Part shown: positions 1 to 5,349 of the stretch, piece after piece
Position numbering within the stretch: position 1 is the first letter of the stretch
Layout: every line of letters starts with the position of its first letter
From: Gammaproteobacteria bacterium RBG_16_57_12
GTDB lineage: Bacteria > Pseudomonadota > Gammaproteobacteria > RBG-16-57-12
Assembly: GCA_001801365.1 (NCBI GenBank)
Contig: MGXL01000046.1
Span: forward strand, 4,563 to 10,478
DNA length: 5,916 nucleotides
Direction of reading: 5' to 3'
Position numbers and translations under genes: made by a program
The notes under the pieces: generated by a model
The model's input: the letters and a program-made list of their open reading frames with translations, nothing else
Told to the model about the DNA's origin: nothing
Databases searched by the model: none

Positions 1-810
1 CGCCAGCATGACATATTCGAACGTGATCCGGCGGCGCTGCTCACCCGAGACGTAGTGCTGGCAGGCGGCCATTAATTCCTTGAGCGGATACTTCTTGTTG
101 AGCGGTACCAGTTGATTGCGCAGCTCATCATTCGCCGCATGCAACGATACCGCCAGGCTGACATCGCTGAGATCCTTCAGGCGATACAGCGCCGGGACTA
201 CGCCGGCAGTGCTCAGCGTAACCCGTCGCTTGGACAGGCCATAGGCGAAGTCATCCATCATCATGTCCATGGCCCTGATGACATTGTCGAAATTCAGCAG
301 GGGCTCGCCCATGCCCATCATCACCACATTGGTGATGACACGATGGGTGGCGGGATTATTGCCAAGCTCCCGGGCCGCAATCCAGATCTGGCCGATGATC
401 TCGCCGACGGTGAGGTTGCGGTTGAATCCCTGCTGCGCGGTGGCGCAAAAACTGCAGTTCAGCGCACACCCCACTTGCGAGGAGATGCACAGGGTCCCGC
501 GATCATCCTCGGGGATAAATACCGTCTCGATGCAGTTGCCGCCCTCGAGGCGCAGCAGCCATTTACGGGTGCCGTCAGCGGACTGCTGCTGCCACACCAC
601 CTCGGGGGGCCGTATCTCCGTCTGTTCCTGCAGGCGGCTGCGCAAGGCCTTGCCCAGATTGCTCATCTGGGCAAAATCCGCCACGCCCTGCTGATAAACC
701 CACTGCATGACCTGCGAGGCACGGAAGGGCTTTTCGCCCATCGTGACGAATAAGGTCTCCAGCCCGACGCGGTCCAGGTCCAGCAGATTTATTTTGTGCT
801 CGGCAGACAA
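1..810 (-). CDS. rlmN: RlmN, dual-specificity 23S rRNA / tRNA adenine-C2 methyltransferase (3' end cut by window edge)
   Basis: A radical-SAM enzyme that methylates C2 of A2503 in 23S rRNA and A37 in some tRNAs. The first 270 codons are present and open to the window edge; the family is usually about 380 residues. From the chosen start, the N-terminal domain (about 1-100) carries GEKPFRA at 25-31. The radical-SAM CxxxCxxC is C115, C119, C122. C108 sits seven residues before it, matching the mechanistic Cys118 of E. coli. GMGEPL follows at 166-171 and [10 protein letters not shown] further on. The partner cysteine (E. coli C355) lies beyond the window. No ATG precedes the conserved start of the protein. 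A TTG at 810-808 gives [14 protein letters not shown], matching the family N-terminus; the next ATG, codon 24, would remove conserved sequence. The gap from the ndk stop is 15 nt, with only a weak GGGG Shine-Dalgarno, so expression is probably coupled to ndk. Family assignment is very firm; the start is fairly firm. Confidence 0.95.
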   Translation of the reverse strand, partial: MSAEHKINLLDLDRVGLETLFVTMGEKPFRASQVMQWVYQQGVADFAQMSNLGKALRSRLQEQTEIRPPEVVWQQQSADGTRKWLLRLEGGNCIETVFIPEDDRGTLCISSQVGCALNCSFCATAQQGFNRNLTVGEIIGQIWIAARELGNNPATHRVITNVVMMGMGEPLLNFDNVIRAMDMMMDDFAYGLSKRRVTLSTAGVVPALYRLKDLSDVSLAVSLHAANDELRNQLVPLNKKYPLKELMAACQHYVSGEQRRRITFEYVMLA

Positions 811-825
811 TCTATAACACCCCGG

Positions 826-1257
826 TCAGCGGGTACGCCGACAAAGCTCGTCCTGCTTGAAAAAATAGGCGATCTCGGTCCTGGCCGTCTCCGGCCCGTC
901 GGATCCGTGTACGGCATTTTCATCGATGGACTTGGCAAAATCCGCCCGGATGGTACCGGGGGCGGCGTCCTTGGGATTGGTCGCACCCATGACTTCACGA
1001 TTTTTGGCGATGGCATTGTCCCCCTCCAGCACCTGGATCATCACCGGTCCGGAGATCATGAAATTCACCAGGTCCTTGAAGAAGGGGCGTGCCTTGTGCA
1101 CGGCATAAAAGCCTTCCGCCTGCTCACGACTCAGCTGCGTCATTTTGGCGGCGATAATGCGCAGACCGTTTTTTTCAAAGCGGCTGTAGATCTCGCCGAT
1201 CACATTCTTGGCCACGGCATCAGGCTTGATAATAGAAATGGTACGTTCGATTGCCAT
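826..1257 (-). CDS. ndk: Nucleoside diphosphate kinase
   Basis: Transfers the gamma phosphate of ATP to (d)NDPs through a phosphohistidine and balances NTP pools in the cytoplasm. The product is 143 residues, the usual bacterial length. It begins [15 protein letters not shown], contains NxxIGEI (18-23), KxRPFF (55-60) and [18 protein letters not shown] (91-108), and has the catalytic His117 in NAVHGSD. The residue two after that Asp-containing motif is Gly121, where many homologues have Ser. It ends with the typical YFF...R tail. An ATG 27 nt upstream in frame (1284) is rejected: the Shine-Dalgarno GGGAG at 1270-1266 lies 8 nt before 1257, and homologues start at MAIERT. It follows the isc cluster and precedes rlmN, an order known from Pseudomonas, but there hscB-hscA-fdx-iscX lie between iscA and ndk. 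Here only a 273-nt spacer does. Confidence 0.98.
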   Translation of the reverse strand: MAIERTISIIKPDAVAKNVIGEIYSRFEKNGLRIIAAKMTQLSREQAEGFYAVHKARPFFKDLVNFMISGPVMIQVLEGDNAIAKNREVMGATNPKDAAPGTIRADFAKSIDENAVHGSDGPETARTEIAYFFKQDELCRRTR

Positions 1258-1263
1258 CCAGTT

Positions 1264-1270
1264 TTCTCCC
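1264..1270 (-). promoter_or_regulatory. ndk ribosome binding site
   Basis: GGGAGAA reads on the minus strand with its GGGAG core 8 nt before the ATG at 1257. It lies inside the alternative longer frame starting at 1284, so it decides in favour of the 143-residue product. Confidence 0.7.
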
Positions 1271-1290
1271 GGTACTGCGTTCAATAATAC

Positions 1291-1316
1291 AAGAAACCCG
1301 CGGTTTGTCGCGGGTT
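1291..1316 (-). terminator. Terminator-like stem-loop before ndk (possible end of isc transcript or attenuator)
   Basis: A perfect 8-bp stem AACCCGCG/CGCGGGTT (1316-1309 with 1302-1295) closes a 6-nt loop. On the minus strand it runs straight into TTTCTT, giving a short U-rich tail. On the plus strand no T-run follows, so the polarity favours transcripts coming from iscA toward ndk. It ends about 20 nt before the ndk Shine-Dalgarno. If the candidate ndk promoter at 1394-1366 is real, the hairpin lies in the ndk leader and would be an attenuator; otherwise it is a partial terminator of the isc operon. The interrupted T-tract makes full termination uncertain. Confidence 0.55.
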
Positions 1317-1340
1317 AAGTAATCAAGACGGCATTTTAAC

Positions 1341-1360
1341 GCCTGAACATGGTGTCAGGC
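1341..1360. repeat. Short inverted repeat in the iscA-ndk spacer
   Basis: GCCTGA at 1341-1346 pairs with TCAGGC at 1355-1360 around an 8-nt loop. On the minus strand it is followed by GTTAAAAT, so it is not a terminator for the genes present. It falls at the predicted start of a transcript from the candidate ndk promoter and could be a 5' stabilising hairpin or an operator. No function can be assigned from sequence alone. Confidence 0.35.
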
Positions 1361-1365
1361 AATCA

Positions 1366-1394
1366 TTTTTACACTTAAATTCGTGGTCGTTCAA
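1366..1394 (-). promoter_or_regulatory. Weak candidate sigma70 promoter for ndk-rlmN
   Basis: On the minus strand TTGAAC (1394-1389, four of six to TTGACA) is followed after 17 nt by TAAAAA (1371-1366, four of six to TATAAT), with TG just before the -10. It is the most AT-rich stretch of the spacer and would start transcription near 1359, about 100 nt before ndk. Matches of this quality occur by chance, so this is only a candidate. Confidence 0.3.
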
Positions 1395-1495
1395 TACGTT
1401 AAGACGGGAAATTCAGCCTGTCCGTCGATACCGGGGGACGGCATCAGCCTTACAGCCTGTTTTCATGAAGCTTGCGGAGAACAAGGCAATGAGTG

Positions 1496-1530
1496 CCGGC
1501 GGGAAGCGCCCGTATCTACCACGGCGCCGG
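1496..1530 (-). repeat. GC-rich hairpin directly after the iscA stop codon
   Basis: Just past the iscA TGA (1533-1531), GCGCCGT (1527-1521) can pair with the ACG-GGCGC stretch (1513-1506) with one bulged base and a 7-nt loop. Alternatively the outer CCGGCG (1530-1525) pairs with CGCCGG (1501-1496). No T-run follows, so it is not a classic intrinsic terminator. It may protect the 3' end of an iscRSUA message. It stands in the place where hscB begins in related operons. Confidence 0.35.
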
Positions 1531-1854
1531 TCAGGTGGTAAAACTTTCACCGCAGCCGCAGGAGGCCTTGGCATTGGGATTGTTAAAGGCAAAACCTTCA
1601 TTCAGGCCCTGCCTCTGATAATCCACCTCGGTACCCTCCAGGTACGGCAGGCTGTTGGCATCGACCACGATCTTGACACCTTTGTCTTCAAATACCTGAT
1701 CGTCCGGACCGAAGTCATCGACAAATTCGACGACATAGGCCATGCCCGAACAGCCGGCGGATTTTACGCCCAGCCGGATACCAATGCCCTTGCCGCGCGA
1801 ACTCAGGAACTTGCCCACACGTTCCGCCGCCTTGTCTGTCAATGTGATTCCCAT
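1531..1854 (-). CDS. iscA: IscA, A-type Fe-S cluster carrier / iron-binding assembly protein
   Basis: An A-type carrier that receives Fe-S clusters (or iron) and passes them to apo-proteins, especially [4Fe-4S] targets, in the cytoplasm. The product is 107 residues, the same as E. coli IscA. The three ligand cysteines are all present: C35 in SAGCSGMAY, and C99 and C101 in the C-terminal SCGCGESF. Gx[18 protein letters not shown] and [12 protein letters not shown] are typical of IscA rather than ErpA or SufA, and position after iscU agrees. The start ATG (1854-1852) has a GAGGA Shine-Dalgarno (1866-1862) with a 7-nt gap and lies 15 nt after the iscU stop, so the genes are co-transcribed. It is fully canonical, which contrasts with the altered ligand set of its neighbour IscU. 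It is the last recognisable isc gene in the window. Confidence 0.97.
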   Translation of the reverse strand: MGITLTDKAAERVGKFLSSRGKGIGIRLGVKSAGCSGMAYVVEFVDDFGPDDQVFEDKGVKIVVDANSLPYLEGTEVDYQRQGLNEGFAFNNPNAKASCGCGESFTT

Positions 1855-1869
1855 GACGCTATCCTCGAT

Positions 1870-2259
1870 TCATCTAATCTCATGTTTGTGGTTACGGTAA
1901 TCCGCGATGGCCGCCTTGATGGCATCCTCCGCCAGGACCGAGCAGCCAATCTTGGCCGGAGGCAGGGCCAGCTCCTCGGCAATCAGGGTATTTTTGATCT
2001 GCTGCGCCTCCGCCAGCGCCTTGCCCTTGAGCATTTCGGTCACCAGCGAACTGGCCGCGATGGCCGAAGCGCAGCCGTAGGTCTTGAAGCAGGCATCGAC
2101 GATAACGTCATCCTCGTTGACCCTGATCTGCAGCTTTATCACATCGCCGCCGGCCGGTGCGCCAACCAGTCCGGTGCCCACGCCCGGGTCATTCTGGTCG
2201 AACGACCCGACATTGCGCGGGTTCTCATAATGATCCAGGACCTTGTCACTGTATGTCAT
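1870..2259 (-). CDS. iscU: IscU-type Fe-S scaffold with two cluster ligands replaced by glycine
   Basis: The scaffold on which IscS-derived sulfur and iron are assembled into [2Fe-2S] clusters. The 129-residue product matches E. coli IscU (128) throughout, including YENPRNVGSFD (11-21), LVGAPA (31-36), FKTYGC (58-63), SSLVTEMLKGK (70-80), NTLIAEELALPPAK and the AEDAIKAAIADY tail. Of the four canonical ligands, Cys63 and Cys106 are present, but Cys37 is Gly (codon GGC at 2151-2149) and His105 is Gly (GGC at 1947-1945). Asp39 is kept. An extra Cys57 (2091-2089) stands where E. coli has Arg. The HscA-recognition motif LPPVK is LPPAK at 99-103. The frame is clean with no sign of decay. The start has GGTGAG (2271-2266) 6 nt upstream and lies 26 nt after iscS. 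The family is certain. Normal scaffold function is doubtful; Cys63 and Cys106, both reported as persulfide acceptors in homologues, remain. Confidence 0.96.
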   Translation of the reverse strand: MTYSDKVLDHYENPRNVGSFDQNDPGVGTGLVGAPAGGDVIKLQIRVNEDDVIVDACFKTYGCASAIAASSLVTEMLKGKALAEAQQIKNTLIAEELALPPAKIGCSVLAEDAIKAAIADYRNHKHEIR

Positions 2260-2285
2260 GCATTACTCACCGGCATTGATGCGGC

Positions 2286-3551
2286 TCAATGCGCCGCCCA
2301 TTCGACCTTGGCAGGATCCACGCCTTGCTGATGCATTTCCCACAGCGGTGACAGCTCGCGTAATTTGCGGATCTTCTTGTGTATCAGATCAATGGTGTAG
2401 TCGATATCCTGCTCCGTGGTGTACCGGCCGAGGGAAAAGCGTATTGAACTATGCGCCAGTTCCTCGCTGCGGCCGATGGCGCGCAGTACATAGGAGGGCT
2501 CCAGGCTGGCCGAGGTGCAGGCGGAACCGGAGGAAACCGCAATATCCTTTAACGCCATGATCAATGACTCCCCTTCCACATAATTGAAACTGATATTCAG
2601 ATTATGCGGCACGCGCTGTTCCAGATCGCCGTTGAGATAAATTTCTTCGATATCCTGCAATCCCGCCAGGAGCCGGTCGCGCAATTGGCGGATGTGTTCG
2701 TTCTCCTCACGCATTTCTTCCTTGGCGATGCGGAAGGCCTCGCCCATGCCCACTATTTGGTGTACCGGCAAGGTGCCGGAACGCATGCCGCGCTCATGGC
2801 CACCGCCATGTATCTGCGCTTCGATACGCACCCGCGGCTGGCGCCGCACATACAGGGCGCCGATGCCCTTGGGGCCATAGATTTTATGCGCCGACAGTGA
2901 CATCAAATCCACTTTCATACGTCCCAGATCGATCGGCACCTTGCCGGCGCTTTGTGCGGCATCGACATGAAAGATTATGCCGCGCGCACGGGTCAGTTCG
3001 CCGATAGCCTCGATGTCCTGGATGACCCCGATTTCATTATTGACATGCATGATGGACACCAGGAGGGTGTCCTCACGCAGGGCCGCTGCCAGTTTGTTCA
3101 GATCGATCAGGCCGCTGGGTTCCGGGGTGAGATAGGTGACTTCGAATCCTTCCTGCTCCAGCTGCCGGCAGGAATCCAACACGGCCATGTGCTCGGTCTT
3201 GCAGGTAATCAGGTGTTTACCCTTGTTGTGATAGAAATGCGCGGCTCCCTTGATGGCCAGATTATCTGATTCCGTGGCGCCGGAGGTCCAGACGATCTCT
3301 TTCGGGTCGGCGTTGATCAGGGCGGCCACCTGCTGTCGCGCCGCTTCCACGGCCTCCTCGGCATGCCATCCATAGAGATGGGAACGGGATGACGGATTGC
3401 CGAATTCCGTATCCGGGGTCAGATAGGCCATCATCTTCCTGGCCACGCGGGGATCGACCGGCGTGGTGGCGGCATAATCGAGATAAATCGGCCGTTTTCT
3501 GAAGGTCTGGTTCATTTCGGTCGCTGTCATATTCATAACGGGATACCCCAT
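2286..3551 (-). CDS. iscS: IscS, canonical group I cysteine desulfurase
   Basis: A PLP enzyme that converts L-cysteine to L-alanine and holds the sulfur as a persulfide for IscU, TusA, ThiI and other acceptors. The product is 421 residues from this start; E. coli IscS has 404. PLP Lys223 lies in [10 protein letters not shown], His121 in KTEHMAVLD, Asp197 in HVDAAQS, and catalytic Cys345 in [17 protein letters not shown]. All sit 17 residues after the E. coli positions, so the difference is an N-terminal extension. The IscS-specific tail [12 protein letters not shown]...VEWAAH, the region that docks IscU, is complete. In-frame ATGs at 3551, 3536, 3530 and 3515 give 421, 416, 414 or 409 residues. 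None has an ideal Shine-Dalgarno: GGAG touches the first, and GGGG is 9 nt before the second. The first lies 6 nt after the preceding stop, suggesting coupling. Identity is very sure; the start is not. Confidence 0.96.
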   Translation of the reverse strand: MGYPVMNMTATEMNQTFRKRPIYLDYAATTPVDPRVARKMMAYLTPDTEFGNPSSRSHLYGWHAEEAVEAARQQVAALINADPKEIVWTSGATESDNLAIKGAAHFYHNKGKHLITCKTEHMAVLDSCRQLEQEGFEVTYLTPEPSGLIDLNKLAAALREDTLLVSIMHVNNEIGVIQDIEAIGELTRARGIIFHVDAAQSAGKVPIDLGRMKVDLMSLSAHKIYGPKGIGALYVRRQPRVRIEAQIHGGGHERGMRSGTLPVHQIVGMGEAFRIAKEEMREENEHIRQLRDRLLAGLQDIEEIYLNGDLEQRVPHNLNISFNYVEGESLIMALKDIAVSSGSACTSASLEPSYVLRAIGRSEELAHSSIRFSLGRYTTEQDIDYTIDLIHKKIRKLRELSPLWEMHQQGVDPAKVEWAAH

Positions 3552-3557
3552 CTCCGC

Positions 3558-4706
3558 TCACGCGGTCAGGCGTGCTGATCCGCCGCACAGGCGCTGGCGG
3601 ATAGCTGTCAAAGCCTCGATGAAATCATCGATCTGTTGTTGGGTGTTCGATATCCCCAGGCTGACCCGCAGGGCGCTGCGCGCCAGGTCGCGCTCGACAC
3701 CCATGGCCAGCAACACATGGCTGGGATCCTGATGGCCGCTTTCACACGCCGCGCCGCTGGCCACGGCAAATCCGGCCTGATCCAGATTCAGCAACAGGGC
3801 CTCGCCGTCTATCCCCGCCGTGGCAAAAAAGGTCGTAGTGGCCACCCGCGGGCCGGCCTGGGCAAATATCGTGACGCCCGGCAGTTGCGCCAGACGCTCC
3901 TCCAGACAGGCCTTCAAGCCGCCCAGCGTCTCCATACGAGAGACCAATTCCTGCCGGGCAAGTTCAGCCGCCTTGCCGAAGCCGACCAGCGCCGCCACAT
4001 TTTCCGTCCCGGCGCGCCGCCCCTTTTCCTGTTCGCCGCCATGCAGCAGGGGCGTCATGTCCAGCGACTTGTCCACGATCAGCGCACCGGCGCCCTTGGG
4101 ACCATAGATTTTGTGGGCGGATACCGTCATCAGCTGCGCCCCGCAGGCGGAAAAATCCACCGGGAGCCTGCCCGCCGCCTGTACGGCATCGGTATGAAAA
4201 ACAGCGCCCTGCTCCCGGGCAATCGACGCCAGAGCGGCGATGTCCTGAATCACGCCGCTCTCGTTATTGGCCAGCATCACCGACACCAGGCGGGTCCTGG
4301 CCGTCAGGGTGGCGCGCAGCGCCTCGGTGGAGACGGTGCCATTCCCGTCAACCGGTATTTCCTGCGGCTGCCAGCCACGCCGGCCGAGGCTGGCGGCCGG
4401 CGCCAATACTGACGAATGTTCGATGGCGCTTACGGCAATGGCGCCCGTTTCCTGCGAGTCGGCATAGCCTTTTATAGCGAGGTTGTTGGCCTCCGTGCCG
4501 CCGCTGGTAAACACCACCTGGCTGGGATGGGCATGCACCAGATCGGCCACCTGTTCCCTGGCCTGCTCCACTGCGGCACGCGCCTGCCTGCCAACGGTGT
4601 GCGTGCTCGATGGATTGCCAAACCGGGAGGATAAGTAGGGCAGCATCGCCTCCAGCACCCGCTCATCCAGCGGGGTGGTGGCGTTATGATCGAGATAGAT
4701 GCTCAT
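3558..4706 (-). CDS. NifS-like group I cysteine desulfurase, second desulfurase of the operon
   Basis: A PLP-dependent cysteine desulfurase of 382 residues (class V aminotransferase fold). YLDHNATTPLD (4-14), FTSGGTEANNLAIKG (66-80), His97 (EHSSV), Asp173 (HTDAVQ), PLP Lys199 ([10 protein letters not shown]) and catalytic Cys321 in SGAACESGHQDPSHVL are all present, so it should be active. The long loop around Cys321 places it in group I, not the SufS/CsdA group. It differs clearly from the adjacent IscS, has EHGGEQE-type instead of [13 protein letters not shown] substrate-loop context (LLHGGEQEKGRRAGT), and lacks the IscS tail SPLWEM...EW that docks IscU. It is therefore not a recent tandem duplicate. 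It lies 26 nt after iscR and 6 nt before iscS, with only a weak purine-rich AGGCGA before the ATG. NifS, or a desulfurase dedicated to another acceptor, are both possible. No nif genes are visible, so I leave the symbol open. Confidence 0.93.
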   Translation of the reverse strand: MSIYLDHNATTPLDERVLEAMLPYLSSRFGNPSSTHTVGRQARAAVEQAREQVADLVHAHPSQVVFTSGGTEANNLAIKGYADSQETGAIAVSAIEHSSVLAPAASLGRRGWQPQEIPVDGNGTVSTEALRATLTARTRLVSVMLANNESGVIQDIAALASIAREQGAVFHTDAVQAAGRLPVDFSACGAQLMTVSAHKIYGPKGAGALIVDKSLDMTPLLHGGEQEKGRRAGTENVAALVGFGKAAELARQELVSRMETLGGLKACLEERLAQLPGVTIFAQAGPRVATTTFFATAGIDGEALLLNLDQAGFAVASGAACESGHQDPSHVLLAMGVERDLARSALRVSLGISNTQQQIDDFIEALTAIRQRLCGGSARLTA

Positions 4707-4732
4707 GGTCGCCTGCGCCAGGCCGGCCCCGC

Positions 4733-5200
4733 TCAGGCCAGTGTGTCCGCATTCGCGCGATGTTGCCGCTGCGCCTCGGGAGTGCCTGAGGACACATTTG
4801 GAGGCCGTTTGACCAGCTCGGCCAGTGTGATGCTGTTGAGAAATCCGTGTATCCGGTCGCTTAACTCATGCCACAATTCATGGCTGAGGCAGGGGCCGTT
4901 GTTATTGCAGTTCGCCTTGCCGCCGCAGCGCATCACCGAGACACCTTCATCGACGGCCGTTATGACATCGTCGATGGTGATTTTATCACCCGGCTTGCCC
5001 AGACTATAACCGCCGCCGGGACCGCGCGTGCTGGCGACCAGGCCATTCTTGCGCAATTTGGCGAACAGCTGTTCCAGATAGGACAGCGAAATACCCTGCC
5101 GCTGCGATATATCGGCCAGGGTGATGGGGCCGTCCGTGCCGTGTAGTGTAAGATCCAGCATTGCCGTTACGGCATAACGCCCTTTGGTCGTCAGTTTCAT
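4733..5200 (-). CDS. iscR: IscR, Rrf2-family [2Fe-2S] transcriptional regulator of the isc operon
   Basis: Cytoplasmic DNA-binding sensor of Fe-S status. In E. coli the [2Fe-2S] form represses isc, and the apo form still regulates type 2 sites. The product is 155 residues. The winged-helix domain (about 1-80) has [12 protein letters not shown] (6-17), [19 protein letters not shown] (37-55) and the RGPGGGY wing (59-65), including Glu43, which in E. coli controls site discrimination. The cluster ligands Cys92, Cys98, Cys104 and His107 are all present with E. coli spacing. The C-terminal tail (about 132-155) is divergent, as usual. The start ATG (5200-5198) is preceded by GAGGTGG with a near-ideal gap. 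It is the first gene of the operon, 149 nt from cysE with its own promoter. The intact ligand set implies the host still makes [2Fe-2S]-IscR, whatever the state of IscU. Confidence 0.98.
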   Translation of the reverse strand: MKLTTKGRYAVTAMLDLTLHGTDGPITLADISQRQGISLSYLEQLFAKLRKNGLVASTRGPGGGYSLGKPGDKITIDDVITAVDEGVSVMRCGGKANCNNNGPCLSHELWHELSDRIHGFLNSITLAELVKRPPNVSSGTPEAQRQHRANADTLA

Positions 5201-5240
5201 ATACCACCTCTGCGCAAACGCGATTGATTAAGTTGATTGA

Positions 5241-5263
5241 ATAATAAACTTACAAGTTAGTAT
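5241..5263. promoter_or_regulatory. AT-rich dyad near the iscR transcription start
   Basis: AACTT (5258-5254) and AAGTT (5251-5247) form a perfect inverted repeat around GT, flanked on the outside by ATA (5263-5261) and TAT (5243-5241). On the minus strand this overlaps the first bases of the predicted iscR transcript. The outer ATA..TAT and inner AGT half resemble the IscR type 1 site, but the key GAC/GTC triplets are not preserved. It could be a diverged IscR or Rrf2-family operator, or only a weak leader hairpin. Confidence 0.35.
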
Positions 5264-5266
5264 GAT

Positions 5267-5294
5267 ATTATCCATTTCATAGCATTCCTGTCAA
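5267..5294 (-). promoter_or_regulatory. Sigma70 promoter of the iscR operon
   Basis: A perfect -35 TTGACA (5294-5289), a 16-nt spacer and a -10 GATAAT (5272-5267, five of six) read toward iscR. Transcription should begin near 5260, giving a leader of about 60 nt. A near-perfect -35 suits an operon whose output is held down by a repressor, as for isc in E. coli. Confidence 0.75.
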
Positions 5295-5298
5295 CTAT
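5274..5298 (-). promoter_or_regulatory. Possible IscR type 1 half-site over the -35 box
   Basis: ATAGTTGAC (5298-5290) matches the left half of the E. coli type 1 consensus (ATASYYGAC) at all nine positions and overlaps the -35 hexamer, where bound IscR would block polymerase. The right half of the 25-bp site (ending at 5274) matches poorly. Part of the match is forced by the TTGACA promoter element. Autoregulation by IscR is known in the family; this site is inferred. Confidence 0.4.
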
Positions 5299-5349
5299 CA
5301 ACCGCCGGTAAATCTGGCTATTTCAATGCGCAGGAAAATCCGTCCTTAT

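Larger units (their letters stand above)
1258..1530. other. iscA-ndk intergenic spacer without a credible gene
   Basis: The 273 nt between iscA and ndk hold the hairpins, candidate promoter and terminator listed separately. I looked for remnants of hscB, hscA, fdx or iscX on the minus strand and saw none. The only ATG frame after iscA (start at 1466) gives 17 residues, lacks a Shine-Dalgarno and resembles nothing I know. The hexamer AGGCTG recurs three times between 1458 and 1414. If a deletion removed the chaperone and ferredoxin genes, it left no recognisable coding scar. Confidence 0.6.

Noticed and set aside
1258..1284. Longer ndk start at 1284 giving nine extra residues
   Set aside because: The extension would cover the GGGAG ribosome binding site, and Ndk homologues begin at the MAIERT equivalent.
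1341..1370. Plus-strand terminator from the GCCTGA/TCAGGC stem followed by ATTTTT
   Set aside because: No plus-strand gene exists to be terminated, the T-run begins several bases after the stem, and the stem is only 6 bp.
1413..1601. Minus-strand 62-codon frame overlapping the end of iscA and entering the spacer
   Set aside because: It starts inside iscA in another frame, has no Shine-Dalgarno, and shows no similarity to HscB, ferredoxin or IscX.
1870..2259. iscU as a pseudogene
   Set aside because: Despite the loss of two ligands, the frame is complete, of normal length, conserved elsewhere, with a good ribosome binding site and tight operon spacing.
3636..4412. Long plus-strand open frame of 258 codons opposite the NifS-like gene, and similar long plus-strand frames at 1465-2331 and 112-753
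   Set aside because: They are antisense to clearly conserved proteins. The translations are rich in Arg, Gln, His and Gly with no known motif, as expected of mirror frames in GC-rich genes.
5320..5349. Terminator after cysE from the AGGA...TCCT pairing
   Set aside because: The stem is only 4 bp and no T-run follows it; it is too weak to call.
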